Part shown: piece by piece, positions 1-29,702 of the stretch
How positions within the stretch are numbered: position 1 is the first letter of the stretch
How the letters are laid out: every line of letters starts with the position of its first letter
Assembly (NCBI GenBank): GCA_037039925.1
Contig: JAXRKP010000152.1
Coordinates: 227,001-291,000, forward strand
Length of the DNA stretch: 64,000 bases
Direction of reading: 5' to 3'
Source of the DNA: Doris montereyensis
Lineage: Eukaryota; Mollusca; Gastropoda; Nudibranchia; Dorididae
The notes under the pieces: model-generated
What the model was told of the DNA's origin: nothing
Database searches by the model: none
The model's input: the letters and a program-made list of their open reading frames with translations, nothing else
Made by a program: the position numbers and the translations under genes

Positions 1-1948
1 GAGATAATCCCACAGGGTGAATTTCTTCAATAATCAATCAATCTCACCTTACTGAACTTTCTCAGGGTTTAAGTTAGTACATGTAGTACAGTACAGCACT
101 GCTATTAAATTATCCGCATAATTATTTTGTTAGATACTGTTAATACTATTACTTAACTTGCTACGGCACTAAGACAAACGGTCTCAATATCGATGATGTA
201 AGTGGGAAGCCCATTATTATGTATTGTTGTGTACACATTCGTATGCAATGTAAACTGCCCGTGTTTATGCCCTGATATTTTCTTTTTCGAAAACTGAAAC
301 GAAAAAAAAATTAATACAATATAAGTAAGGTTTGTCTTGAATTGTTGAATTAAATTACCTTTACAACCCAGTTGTGATCAACGTCCATCTTTGAAGAAGG
401 AGAGTGAAGTGCAAACTGAATTGGAATACCTATTTTGTTCCTTATACGAAGTTCAAGAAAGAAAAAAGTGTGTCGCCAGTCGAAAATTCTAGGAGAATCT
501 CTCACTCTCACACTCACAGTCATAGATTCACAGTATGGGAGCCTTCTCCGTCTCTCTTTTCTACCACAAAATAATTATGTCGGGCTCAGTTTGAGACAGT
601 AACAGGGCACGACTTATCCCAACGATTGGATAATTTGCTTAGTTTTGTTGTTAATGTTAGTGCAGTAGGCTCTGTGTAGTCATTGTTCACAAACGGCTTA
701 AAATTGTAAGCTCATACTCACAGTTTTATTGCAGTAGGTACTACATGTACTAGTACAAACCTTAGGATGATGTAAAATAAAATCTCTTTATTTGTCCAAA
801 AGGAAATTTACTCTGGTCACAGATCTAGATAGGTAGACCTAAGAGATAAAATACATTATGAAATTGTTTGAATTCTAGGGGAAAAACACCTTCAAATATA
901 TGGCTCCATAATAGTACATGTATAATAATAATAATAATAATAATAATAGTAATAACGTTGTCATGTCGGTCAACTTTGTCCTTTAAGCAGGGGTCACCAA
1001 ACTACGGCCTGCAGGGTAAATCTGTTGTTTGTTTTCTTTTCTTTTTTTTCTAATTCAGATAAGTGCGCACTAGATCTGATACATGACTAACTTATAACTA
1101 CATGTATTACAACATCACTTAATTTGATAACTTTTTTGGTAACATATTTTTGTTGTTGGGTTGTGTCAGTCAGGAATCAATTGTCGGTGTTATGCAGGAA
1201 ATAAACCATTGTTGTTATGATGATAGAGATGAATTTATGGTGCATGCTCACCAAATGTAATGTACATCATTTATCCCCCAGCAGGCTATTTCATTACAAA
1301 TCCTCTTCAACTCCCTGGGGAGCAAAAAGTACACCAGCCTGTTAGGCGCTTCATACTAACACTATAAGAAGATCTTTCTCTACCTATAGCTGGGTACTCA
1401 CTTCTTAAGAGTTCAACGTAAAAAAATCCCCACCTGTGCCAGCCGTGGGGTTTGAGCCAGGTCGTCGTGATTACAAGCTCACAATACTACAGTTCAGCTA
1501 CAACTACAGCACCTCTAAATGATTACCACCATTGGGTTCAGTCTGGGTTTGGCAGTCAACACCTGGTGTATTGTTATGCTAGTGATTAACATATCTGGTG
1601 GTAGACAGAGGATAAACATTGGGTAAGCCAGGGATTAACATTGGATGATGATTGGTGTGCATGCTGTCCATATTTGATGATACTTGATAGATCAAGGATC
1701 GAGTTTGGATGTATGCTGGGATGGAAATAAACAATGGGTGGTAGATAGGGGATGATATTGGGTAGGCTGGATGCCAATATAGGTAGGATGGTAGTATGGG
1801 GCTCAACAAAGGGTAGGAGGACGGGCTCAACATTGGATGGTGGTAGACCTGGAACCGGCAATACGATATTATTATTACACGGTTGTATGGTGGGGATTAA
1901 TGTTGAGTAGACCAATCTCGGCTCCATGTGTACCTGTGTGCTGTCTAC

Positions 1949-1987
<39 letters not shown>

Positions 1988-2017
1988 TATAATAATAATA
2001 ATAATAATAACAATAAC

Positions 2018-2065
<48 letters not shown>
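1949..2065. repeat. AAT trinucleotide microsatellite
   Basis: A nearly uninterrupted run of AAT units with a few AAC interruptions. It yields long poly-Asn, poly-Tyr and poly-Ile open frames on both strands that are artefacts of the repeat. Confidence 0.97.
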
Positions 2066-2066
<1 letters not shown>

Positions 2067-2968
2067 TACGTTTCTATTGCGCACTCATCCCTACAAGGGT
2101 AATGCTCTAGGTGCATTACATATTTTAAGAAAACATATATCATACATGTGTTATATGCTATACACAATGTCAATTTATGACAAGAAAAACCGATAATGCA
2201 AACAAGAAGAAGAAAATCGTTTTAACAGTAAATACTGTCATGAATTCATAGTCCACAAACGCACACATACACACACACATACACACAGCTTCTTCACACA
2301 CGGAATGAATACGGCCTTAATACAATTATGGACATTTCTCTTTTAAGAAAGTAAGCTTTTATAAGCTAATGAAAAAATGTGTCTTGATGTTTTTTTCTAA
2401 GAATTGACAGTGACTTTGACTCTCTAACACTCTGTGGGAGGCATTCCACACAAATGGGCCGCGAAAGATCGTGTACCAACACTAGTTTTTTTTTACTTTT
2501 TGGAGTACTAGAGTAGAAGTATCGGCAGACGATCTTAATGTCCGACCAGGTTTGTAAACTTTTTAAAGATTTTGAAGATAGCTAGGTCCTGTTTCATCAA
2601 GACCTTTATAAACTAAAGCTGCAGTGTTGAATTTGAAACAATGTGAAGGGTGAAAATAAAGTTGCAAAGAGTTGAACTGAATGATCAAAATAAGAATGCA
2701 TTGAAATCGTTGATGTGTTTACACCAAGGCAACTTCGTGTAGGGAATAAAGGACTGAGTAGCAATTCACATAGCAATTTGCATTAAAGTGAGAGACATGA
2801 TTACCGTACTCAACAGTCATGTAACCACATCACCTTATTTGTGGTCCTTAGTCATAGTTCGTAGCCTTAACATTGATATTCTAAATGTCAGTCATTCTAA
2901 AGTATATTAATAATATTACTATTAGCATTATTTTGTCTTTTTAAAGCGTATTAAGTGTGTTTTCACAC

Positions 2969-2973
2969 ACGCG

Positions 2974-3007
<34 letters not shown>
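2969..3007. repeat. CG/CA dinucleotide microsatellite
   Basis: A short CACACGCGCG run passes into a perfect CA run. Simple repeat in the FARSA upstream region. Confidence 0.95.
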
Positions 3008-3768
3008 TACAAACAAGGCACAACGTTTTCTTGCTTGCTGTACTGAAATATTGATAAATTTGTCGATACAATATTTATTTCCCACATCTGGGTGATATTC
3101 ACATGTTTTCATCCGGGAATATTCTTTAAAGCATAAGAAAAGAATCTAAACAACCTTCACCCTGTTCCTCAGGGACGAAGATGGGCCATATTATTATTAT
3201 TATTATTACTGTATTGCAAACATTAGCCTACTATTAGAGCGTCCGATGCTAACGTGAATTATTACTTAGTACCGTAAATCCCTTGCTTGACGAGTTTTAA
3301 AGAATGTTAACTTGGTTTCGTTTTACTTTGTGATATTGGTATTATAGCCTGCACGTCGGGGTTATTCACTTAAACTAATAATATTTCCCCTTTCACGTAA
3401 CAGAGTTATAAAGAATTTTAAAAAAAAGACTACATGACATATCAACATAAAGTATGTAATGATAAACGACAACTCCACCGAAGAAGACAGAACAGACACA
3501 TCAAATTTAGAGAAGTCAAAGGGCAAAGAACGGTCTAAAAACAGAGGAAGAAGAAAGAGAAAGAAAGAGAGATGTATATGGAGAAGTGAAACAAATAGTT
3601 TTATAAAGTGATTAGATCTATATAGATTCTAGATCTTTTGTTGTTTTTCATAATACATTAATGATTTTATTCCGAAACGAAAATTGGCAAAAATAACCAT
3701 CCAACTCCAACTTTTAAAAAATCATGGTTGTGAGAATTCGTCATACTTTTTAATAATATTGTGTAAAG

Positions 3769-18636
<14,868 letters not shown>

Positions 18637-18705
18637 ATTATTATATTTTTTATCATTTCATATTATAAGTGAATTCTGACATTTTTATTTTATTCTTGGT
18701 TGGTC

Positions 18706-19098
18706 CAGGGGTCGGCAAACTATGGTACACGAGCGGCCCCATTTAGCATAATAGTTTGCTCAGATTTGCTGCAATAATGTTATCATTATTGGTTTAAGGT
18801 ATATATATGAGCAAACGTTCTTGTTTAAAAAGTGATAAATACAAAACAAAATCTTTATTGACAGATTTAAATTTACACGCAAAATCATAATTTCAACCAG
18901 TCACCATGAGCTTGATGTTAAGAAGATTGTTCAAAGATGCAATCAATTGCATACTTCTCACTAATTGCATTACAACATTTGTAATGTAAACGTATTTGGT
19001 ATGTGCAAAGATAATGTAGTAAATAAATATGTGTTTTAGGATATTACCGAAGCGTATTATTGTTGTACAAACTAAGTTTATAAGTTTGCCCATCCCTG
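18706..19098. mobile_element. hAT-like MITE, 393 bp
   Basis: Ends are CAGGGGTCGGCAAACT and, as reverse complement, CAGGGATGGGCAAACT. The 8 bp flanks are GGTTGGTC and GGTTAGCC, 6 of 8 matching, as expected of an aged hAT target-site duplication. No coding content. It begins 70 bp after the FARSA stop codon, so it is likely transcribed in the 3' UTR. Confidence 0.85.
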
Positions 19099-19569
19099 GG
19101 TTAGCCATTCACGATGGAATTGTCTATCTTTGCAATAATTTATCACGTGTATCTTGAGGAAATGATATGGTGTTTGAATGACTGGTATGGTGAATATTTT
19201 CTTTGAAAGGCCATTAAAACACCCTGACACTGACAATTTGTGATGAATTTGTTATCAAACTATAATTAATAAAAGTAACAAACCATATGAAACTGGAAGT
19301 CTTTTATATATTTTATTTTGTTTATCATCATATTTCATATCTAAATATCAGTATTATGACACCAACAAGAAATATGTGATGATTGCTTTTTATCATGCAA
19401 TGCATCTCCAGTCATTCCTTTCAGACAAAATATCATTCACACATTCTCCTTTCCCTTACATTCTGGTTTCTTACATTTTCTACTCATAAAAAAAAAAGGC
19501 AAACAATATTCCATTCAAACTTCCCCAAGCACCTCCCCTCACAATCACAGCAGGTTTTACTATACAGCT

Positions 19570-19900
19570 GATGCTAGCACCCATTTGCACCTGGGTTTGA
19601 GTAGACCTGTCAAGTGTCTTTCCCAAGGAGGGGGACTCGGTAGTCCAGAGGCAAGGTGTCGACCTCTCAACCAAAAGATAGTGGGTTAGAGCCCGCCGAC
19701 AGTTGACAAGTTTTCTCCATATTTTTCTAACAAAATTCTACCCCCCTGATACAGGTCGGTGGATCAACACCTAGTCCCATCGGAGATGGGTGATAAAACT
19801 CTGTGCACGTTATAGATCCCTTAGCTGTTTACAGGGCAAAATTCAAAATCCTACTAAAACCCCCAAGATCACCTTAGTTATGGATGTGAGTAAATCCAAA
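19570..19900 (+). repeat. tRNA-derived SINE, family 2, with head
   Basis: The head contains CTCGGTAGTCCAGAGGCAAGG (A-box-like) and GTGGGTTAGAGCCCGCC (B-box-like). It is followed by the family 2 body with CCTAGTCCCATCGGAGATGG and TCTGTGCACGTTATAGATCC. Lies in the gap between FARSA and NOL10. Confidence 0.8.
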
Positions 19901-20070
19901 CAATCCAAGTCTTTCCTAAGGAACACTGTACTAATACTATCCACAAGGCCACTGTCGTCGCCTCCAATCACCACTGGCATATCATATATTCCAAATGTAC
20001 AAAATATTTTGCTAACAATATTCATTTATGAAAGTGAATCCTATCCTTAATGGATGCTGAACGCCTAGAG

Positions 20071-23000
20071 CTAGCCATGTTTCTTCCCGGACCAGTAAGG
20101 TGATTTGGCTTTCTTCAGTAAACTGTTTCCTTGCCGTCTCAATTTTTTCCTTTCCGCATTGTGTTCATTTCTGCGGTCAGCTTCTGTTTTGGTTTCTTTC
20201 TTTTCCTGTAACATAAAAAAGTGAAGATTGAATAGTACATTTAGCCATTGTGTAATTATAAAATGTACCTTCTTATGTCTTTGCATCGAAATATCCCTTC
20301 TCTTGACTTAAAGGTGGGCACTACTGGAAGGTCCTACTACTGTCCTTTCATATTATCATTTATTTTGCTGTTTCTTCTTAAGTCACCCTGAGATCATCAC
20401 ATAAAGTGGACGGAGTAGATTCCAATCAAACAAACCCTGACAAGAAAAGCTTGGAATCATATTTAACAGGAAACTTATTTTATCTCTTCTTTTTTCTACT
20501 CATGGCCAATAAAGTATAAGATCTGACCTCACGATCTGTTTCCAGACAACACTGAAAACTGACAAGTAAACATTAATTGGTGCAAAACATATACACAATA
20601 TCACAGAAAATTGCTAGATCAAACATATTTAAGATCAAAAGAAATTTCAAATAGAAACATCTGCATTCTTAATATTTTTATACTGAGATTCTGCTAGTTT
20701 CTCTAGGCCCGGGCTGACCCAGCCCCTGAATTTCTTTCAACAAATTGCAGTAAAGGCAAATTCTATATATTATTGTCTTGAAAATGATTTTCTATTCTTT
20801 CATATTTTTTTAGCCCTATCATTTACATTAGATGCACAGTGTAATTATACAAAAGCACATGTAAGCTTTTACTCTTCACTTTTACTCATTCTAATTACTG
20901 CCATCCTCCTTTTCTTGCTTTCTTCATCTCCTCCGCTCTCCTTTCATCTTATTATCTATTCTTAGTTAGATATTACCCGTTTGCTGTCTGACAAAACGTA
21001 CAAAAAATGCCATGTCTTTGTTCTGTCTTTTTCAGTGGAGTTGTCACTTATTGTCATTTATCCTTAATAACTGTACAAATCAATTTGAAATACAGTAGTC
21101 GCTGGATAAAAGCACACTTCATAAACACATGCCTACATCTGCTGACTAAATCTTTACTTTATAATAAAAGTGTTCTCATAAACACACGGTATGCATAAAA
21201 GCATGCTTTTTCCTGCGCCCAAAGGACATGTGTTTATCCAGCAACTACTGTACATAAATAAAATGTTAGGAACCATTGCTTGTAAATGAATGAGAAAATA
21301 ATCCCTACCTTCTTCAAAGAGAATGTCATTTCTCTGTTTCCTAAAGAGCCGACAACAGTGCTTTCGTGATCATCTGAGGCTGCAAGTCTCTCTGCTAAAG
21401 ATTTCCTTTAAAGGGAAAGAGAAATGTCATTGATAAAGTCAATCACAAAGAGTTGCCATTTCAAATCTATTGTCTGTGGATTCCACAACCAGCATATTAT
21501 GCAAATTGGAAAAAGCGACATGATAAATGCACATGAAATGACAATAAATTAAACTAAAACTTGTTAAGATTACGAGGAACAAATGATCGATAGTTAAACA
21601 AAGGTAGGGAAGGTGCCTCACCAACTCATGACAAGTAGGCTATACACTTTTTACATACCAGTATGCATGACAAACATCATTTCTGTGATGTAACTTTATG
21701 AAAAACAACATACACGTAGCATGTAGATGTAAGTGAAGCCACAGGACAATATATATTATTAAACTTTGTCATTCTTTCGTTAAGTTCTTTCTGCTCAAAT
21801 TATGGTAAATTATTTCAAATGGAGTCAAATCTCCCAGCCTTCGCTACCTTCAGCAACATTTAAAGGGTTACGTCAAACACACTCATTTCATCACAATAGA
21901 CCGCATTCATCAGAACAATAGAATATAAATGAGATTTATAACTTTCTATCTTTTTGTGCTTCATGATGAGAAATAAAATGAAAACCTTTTTCCATTCAAG
22001 CGTTTTAGACCTTCATTCACACGACTTGGTCATTTATGAATAAGAAATGGGGATATAATCTACATAATTATAACATTACTACAAGTACAATGTATTACAG
22101 TAGTTTTTTCACAAGACTGCCCTCTCCCTGAATGTCCGTTTTGCCTAAGTGCCTGCTTTTCTAACAAAACTAAATTTTTGCTATCAAAATCGTCAATCTG
22201 TATGCCTGCCCACAAAAACTCCCTGTTGCCTGAGTGCCAGGTATGTCAGCAGCTTGTTAGTGAAAAAAGATAAATACCAATACCAACAAAATTGTAATAA
22301 AATTACTTGTATCACTTGCCTTTAGTTCATAGACACGTTGTAGGTCACTGTTATTGCTCATTTCAAACTTAATCCCACCTCTATGTTACATGTGTACTAC
22401 AAACAGATAACTAATCAGCCAATCAAAAGCCTCAAAGTAGGCAATGAGATAGAGCGATGAGTTGGACCTCGATGACCCATGCTCAATGAAGCGGGATGGT
22501 ATGAAGTCTGTGTGGCCTTGCATAGGGGTTAATAAATTATAGTCTAAACGTATCACCAACAGATTAGCCAATCAAATGCGTCAAAGTAGGTGAGGGGGTG
22601 AAGCAATGAGTTACAGAAATGTTCAATGATGCTGGATGGTTTTGAACTCTTATGTGGCCTTGCACAGGTGGTTGGCTATCGCATGAGTCTACAAATCTAC
22701 GTTGCACAATGCAATCCAGTCGTCGCGACTGAATGATCACTGTCTGGCAGTAGACAGTGGTTCCTTTAATCTTGCCGATGAAGGCGATATGAGTCAGAAA
22801 CATAAAAGGCATTTTAAAATTATGGAATCTAATGAGAGTAGTCGTTTCAGATTGCCAAATTCGCCCACGCAATAATCCTACGGCCCTCACAGGGTAATGT
22901 CGCCTGTACGCCCGCTCCGGCAGAGTACCTGCTTTCCCTGCTTTCCGAGAACTTAGGCGGAAACTATTGTATAATTAAAATTTCCAAAACGCATGCAACT

Positions 23001-26000
23001 CACTTTTGCTCCTTCTTCAATCTGTTTTCTTTCTTGACTCCTATCTCCTCTCCCTCATTCATTTCAAAGAGACGAGCCTGCCTCCTCTCATTCTCAAGTG
23101 CTTCCTCTTCTTGCATTCTTTTCTGGCGCTTGACTAAACGGTGTTGTTGTTTCACTTCGGCTGTCCACGTGTGCTCATCATCTGAACTGCTGCTTCCCTC
23201 GTCATCGCTTGGGCGACCCTCCACCTCATCTACACCCTGGATAGAATAAAGACGACGTATTATTTATGTCAAACACCATCAGAGTGATGTTCAGTTGCAA
23301 GTCAAAGAAAACACTGAGTGAGAATACGTGAGGAATACAGGAATGTGTGTTCAGGAAATGAAATGATAAAAATATCCTCCCCCTAATTTCCTTTTTTTCC
23401 CCTCCACTTCTAAGCCCATAAAGCAGAACCCAAAATAAATTTACCCAGAAGCCAGAACAAATTCTTTCCTCAGCCAGTAAATGAAATTCCTGCCTAAGTC
23501 CACAAAACAAATTCACCCTAAGGCCACAAAGCAAATTCACCCCTCAGCCGTCAAAAAAAATTTTTTCAGTCAGCCCACAAAACAAACTCACCCCTTAGCC
23601 TGCAAAATTAAAAGCTCAAATATAATCTCTTTGCCTTTAGTTTTGTCAACACCTTACCACTAAACCAGCTTATTATTAGAAAACAAAGAATAATTATTTT
23701 GGTTGTCTCAACAATAACTTATTGCATTTACCATTACATGTCATTATCATCATGATTTGTCCCTTGAAAAAGAGAAAGTAGATATCATAAATCATAATCA
23801 GACAAAAACCCAAAGCAACTATGAGTTAAAAAACAGCTTGTGATTTTCCACATTTCCCTATTTTGTCTCATAGTATAGGTATATCAAAATTCAGCGAGGA
23901 CTTTTAGAAATCAGTCATAGCAACTACCTCTACTGTGCCGATTTCAATTAATATGTAGGGATAGCCTCGAACTCAAATAATTATCTTTCGTCTAGGTGTG
24001 TGTGTGCATTTCCTCCAAACTATTTATCTTAAAAAGACCCCCCCTACATTTCATGTTGTAATACAAGCACTCATACGCTGTGCAGCGGCAAAACCAAGAC
24101 CTAAGGAGAGGTCTAAATTTATCATACTAATAATACATTTTCTAACCTCCACTTCTGTGAACTGCCGAGTTAATTCTTTCTTTTCCTGTCTCCGTTTATG
24201 AGCTTTATCAAGCTTGGACATGACAGGATTAATAAGACGGAATTCATCAGACTCCATGTCAATCTGGAAATTTGGATTCTGGAACATGGCTGAGAAACGG
24301 TCGTCTTTGAGGATACTTTCCACAGCCTTGCTCTGGGATGGATAAAGAAATGAGAAGACACTTAAGCAAATTTAATACTACGTGTTTCCAATTGGCATAA
24401 ATAGAAAATACAAAAAGTTGCTCAATAATCCATCTCCAATCAGCATGGTATATTATTATACAGTGTACCTTCAATTGAGTCAAGTAAACTTGAATGATAA
24501 TAATACTGTGTTCAAAGTTATAATGTGGCATCGGTGGCCGAGTGGTTAGGCTGCTGGACAGGATCATGATGCCCCAGGTTCCAATTCTAGCAAAGCTACG
24601 CCCAACGTTGTGTTCTATGGGGAAAGACACTCAACACATATTTTCCCCACTCGACCCAGGTTCAATTGGGTATAAGCATTAAGGGGGCATCCTACTGAAT
24701 TTTCACTTTTTTCCCCTAATGCATTTTTGGCTAATTTTTTCCTGTTAATGTGTTGCTTGCATCTAAGTTACTATGTAAATGTAAAAATTTTTCGGTTGCC
24801 ATGGTAACGGCGACCATGTTGAATTTTGATGCCGAAATTTAAAATCTTAAAATCTCAAAAAGTATATGGGCTAGCAATGAAATTCTTTTCAGAGATATTC
24901 TTTAAACCCTTAAATAAGGAGTAAGACATATTTAATTTATCTCAGCTGTTTTTAAATGTGCTTAAAAAAAATCAGTATTTTATTAAAAAATAACTATTGA
25001 TAAATTTTGTAATATTTTGATTTTAAAGGTGCACAAAAGATATGAAAATCAAAATAAACCAGTGAAAATCTCTAGTTCCCAATAACAAATACTAGTCTAG
25101 CTGTGTACCAAATTTCAACACTCTGGCATGAATACTTTCTGAGATTTTAAGATTTTAAAAACGTTGTATGCTAGAAAACACATCTTTTGAGAAAAACGGG
25201 TTTGAAAATTCAACTTTCTTCAGAATGATACAGCCATATTAAGATTGGCCATAGAATTAGTACCTTTTCAGGCTTTATACAAAAAAATTAACTGATGTAC
25301 TCGATTCTAAAGATGTTGAAGTAGCATTCTAGAGTGGATTTGGAAAATGGGTATTATGAGCCCAAGACTACTAATCGCTGTTACAGCTCACCCGGACGCC
25401 CCCTTAACTTGGAAGTAAAAACCTGCATTAGACTAGCATCCTGTCCAGGAGATGATAAATCACCTGTGCCGCTTCACACTACGAAAATGGGACAAACTCA
25501 GGCTCTATAGGCTGTAAAGGCCTTAAAGGAATTTTTTTTTTACAAAATTATAATCCTAAAGTGTAAAAAATGTTATATCATCATAATATTTTGTTAGTCA
25601 ATTTAAAGTAAATTAATACTTTTTTTGTGTGGCTAAATGAAGGTAATGCTTACCTGTTACACTCATAAGAATACAACCACATGATGTAAAAAAAAACTAA
25701 CTACGACATTATATAAACTAATCTTTTAAATGGCAAGAGAAGGCAATGCTGATGCTTTTCGCTTGACCAAAGCACAGTTTACTATAAATAAGAAGAAAGG
25801 GAACCAATAAATTGACATGCACGGGCGAGGACAAAGAGAAATTTTTATATCAACACAACACAAACCTTCTTTTTCAGTGGATTGAGATGTTGAGCGTCAT
25901 CCTCCTCCATTAACTTTTGGGCAAGATTTCGATTCACATTAGGAAGTTTCTGGAAAAGATTCAAACCTTACGTTTAACATAGAAAAGCAAAGGTTAAAAA

Positions 26001-29000
26001 CCCCAACTTTGGCCAGCTGCTTTAAAATTTGGCCTTTCAAGGTTTCATTTACCATTTTATATTAATACCTTTTTCAGTAACTGCACTCTTATTTATAAAC
26101 TGAAATGCCCTCTGTTGTGAATAGCAACATTATTTCATCAATTAATTTCATAATTACGTCTAACGGAGTAAAGCAAAAGGAAAAAAAATGTTTTTTTTTA
26201 ATAATAAAAAAAATTAAGACTGTACAATTGATTAAGTCTTTACAACGTGACTAATCTTCATTTTTATTTCCTGTAGAACAGAAAACCTACGAAATAAATA
26301 ATTTGATACCTTATTATTACAGCAGTCACACAATCATTTAATGTATTAAAAAAAAAGGGGAGAACATTACATCCAACTTGACCCTGTTGGCTCGCTCTGC
26401 TTCAATCTTCTCTCTGATCTTGGACTTCCTGTATTTGTCAAAGGCAAATGGATCAGCAACAGTCTTCGCCTGAGAGGGAAAATTTTCAAAATCAGTAAAT
26501 CATCTCAAACAAATTAAATAATTGTAACATCACTTTACTCAGATACGGTGGAGATGACAAGGAGACAAAACTTTTATTTGTTTGGTTTACTGGTTTAGTG
26601 ACAGTGTACCTCATTATAACTCTTTCTTATGGAAGATATAGGATGAAGTAAGGCTTTGTTCAAAACGCTATTGAAAAAACCCATTAATTGTAGTAGAACA
26701 TATACTGTGGAACATAATACAGTAGTGACCGCCTATATGCCCACCATCGTAATGCTCTCGTTTCGCCTAAATAACCAATTTTTTCTTCTATATAAATTGC
26801 CTCTTTTCAAAACCAAGATTTTTCGCCTAAATGATCGGTCTCAATGGCAGCTGCAGGTATCACCTTCTCCAAATTATCATAAAAACGGCCGTAATTGATA
26901 CAAATTTCTTCTTTTAAAAAAATCATACATTCATGTAATGCCATGGCTAATATGGCCTATGTCCGTCAACAATGTGCCATGCATTGTAACCACCTTTCAT
27001 TACCTATCCATTGTAATATAATAAAAGATGACCAGTCAATTCTTCATAACTCCACCCACTGTACAGCAAAACCTTTGTCCCATTGGATCACTGGTTTATC
27101 ACTGGCCAATTAGAATTGAACAGTCTTCCAGACAACGCCCATGGCTTTCCTAATGTCGTAACTGGCATGAAATCATGGGGTGTATTTACTGGACCGGGCA
27201 CTCATCGCGATCGAGGGACAGGATATGAATAATTTTATTGCTCCCCTTTTATAGCAATTGGCAGTATCCATTGTGCCTTCGGGTCTTTGTGTCGAACGAT
27301 GGTTAACAGACCAGATAAAATAAAACGGGGCATTGAAATACGATTTTGTAAAGAAAGCCTGGTTTATAAAATCACAAAAAAGGGAGGTAAATGTTGAATT
27401 TCTGCACAATGCTTGATGAACTCACTTGCTGATCATTTAAAATCTATCATAGAGCAATAAAAAAGGATCTCTGCCTGTCTCGTTATGTAAAAAACATAGT
27501 TGCTTCATTCATCAATTATTAAGGATGTATCTTGAATGCTAGGAACAATACCTTGTGATACAGGCGTATATCGAGGAAGAATCCATGCATGACTGATCTC
27601 AGTAAATTTGTTCCAATGAGATGATCCAGTCCAAGCTCCTCAAGCTCAGTTCGAGTCACAAACTTGTAATCATCGTAAACTGGAAGGATCAGGTGTAAAA
27701 CAGACAAAACAATAATACACTACAATTCAATAAGTGCATGCAGGTTTTTCTACGCTATGTAAAGTTAAAAGACCAGGTAATAGTTATTGAAAGATGCCAA
27801 AGCAGGTCAACGGGAAGAGAGGTAGAGGTAGATCAAGAATGACACGTGTACAAAGTCTGAATGCATGGACAACAAGGGGCAGACAAAGTGATACAGACTT
27901 CTTGAGAGCTACAGAGAACAGAGATAAGTGGAGAAGAGTGATTGCTGATGTTTGCAACAGACCTGGCACATAAGAAGAAGAAGAAGAAAGCAACACTGGG
28001 AACAATTTCAAAGTTAAAGACAGGGAAAGGTTTTGTCCGAATCTGGGGACTGGCTTATAAATATAATATCTATCCATTCCAAGGCTTTTAAGAAAATGGC
28101 TATTGTTTTCATTCTCTGTGTAGAACACCATTTTACCATAAATTCAGTTCCTGTGAAAGGAGGCACATGAAGCAACAGTTCCATGAAGCAACAGTTCAAC
28201 TACTGATTAATTAAACCTTTACACATTTGAAACTCAAGGATATATCACATGGCATTTACTTGTTCACTACTGGTAAAGTGACTTTTTTTTTAAAAAGGAA
28301 AAAAGAAAACACAGAACAGATGTTATTTCTATCATTCAATGCCCAGATATAAAGCATTAAGGAAAGGATCACATGCCAACAAGGCAAGAAAAGAATTTTA
28401 ATTTTAAAAACTTGTGTTTTTCAATCAAGAAAAGAATTTCAAAGCTTACATTTTTCAATATGTATGAGGAATGTGTACAGGGTAAATTAGAATAGCCGGT
28501 TATCATTCTAGATCAACATTTTCCTACATTATACAAGTGGCTTTCCATAAGTATATCCTCACCAGAACTCTCAGTCTTTTCTTCCAACTCTTCAGTCATG
28601 CTATCTAAACTTGTACACCATCTTGGAGCTGGCCCAACATTCTGCAACACAGTCGAATTAAAAGTGATAATGATAAGACATATGAAAATGTAATAATATT
28701 ATTATCTACTACCACTATTAATATTACTAAATGAGGAAACATCAACAATAATCATCATTATGTGGTGCAAAAAACAACAACACCCACCCAAAGAGCCCAA
28801 CTCATTTTCAAGCATTCCTTGACGATGGCTCTTTTCTTGTAAATATCTCAAATGACTTCACTAGCAATGCAAACTTTGGGCGGAATGAGTTATTTGCTCT
28901 GAGCAAGAATTCAAATCTCTAAAGTAAAATTCAACTGAATGCATACATTATTTCATATATCATTGAAGTCTAAATAGCAATAGTATTTTCAACTCTGATG

Positions 29001-29618
29001 ATAACACAGACAAATAACTGGTAATGAAAACCAGGAAGGAAAATTACAAATATTTCTACAATTCTGGGAAAAAAGAACCACCTCTAAATAAAACAACCCA
29101 GCTCAAAATGATTATCTTTCACACTTTGATTGGATTGAGGCTATCTAACAGTAACACACAGCTTACTGGAATGAAATATGTCAAAATCTTTGGAGCTTCG
29201 TTTGCAATGAACAACAGCCCGGAATCTGGAACTAAGCAGAGTTGATTCAGGTTTACACCAGGCTCAATGGAAGTCAAATGCTTTCCCTGAAATGACAATA
29301 TTTAAAAAATTTAAAACATGAAAAAAACAAAGCAAAGGCATTATCATTCAACAACCAAAAATACCAGGTCTGTGGATTTATTCAATACATATATAATATA
29401 TATTATAGTTACAACGACCAACGGAAAAGGGGAGAGGAGATTACTTGATTGATTTCAGTTATTGAATGATTTGGCCGTTTGTATCATTGGAATTTCCTCC
29501 ATCCACCACATGCAGTGATATTAGGGTGCATTAAGAGGAGACAGCAAGATGAAACCTTGACCCCTAGGTAAACAGCACTAATTAGGGGTAACTTAAGAGG
29601 AAATAGAAAATTGAGAAA

Positions 29619-29702
<84 letters not shown>

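Larger units (their letters stand above)
1..3768. other. Non-coding region upstream of FARSA
   Basis: No exon-like coding signal is visible. The stretch holds AAT microsatellites (about 922-950 and 1949-2065), a degenerate array built on ATTAACATTGGRTRG-like units (about 1575-1860), a CG/CA dinucleotide run (2969-3007), a hAT-type terminus at 987-1010 (starting CAGGGGTCACCAAACTACGG), and a segment at 2430-2760 that looks like old non-coding repeat. The last few hundred bases before 3769 should hold the FARSA promoter and 5' UTR, but no TATA box or other core element stands out. Confidence 0.6.
18637..20070. other. Convergent FARSA/NOL10 3' interval
   Basis: Non-coding space between the two stop codons. 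It holds a hAT-like MITE (18706-19098) and a family 2 SINE (19570-19900). AATAAA candidates for FARSA lie at 19022 and 19268; none is clearly preferred. For NOL10 the nearest TTTATT on the + strand is at about 19312, so its true poly(A) site is unclear. Confidence 0.5.

Noticed and set aside
1586..2173. Long open frames rich in Ile, Tyr or Asn on both strands
   Set aside because: They are translations of an AAT microsatellite and have no other support.
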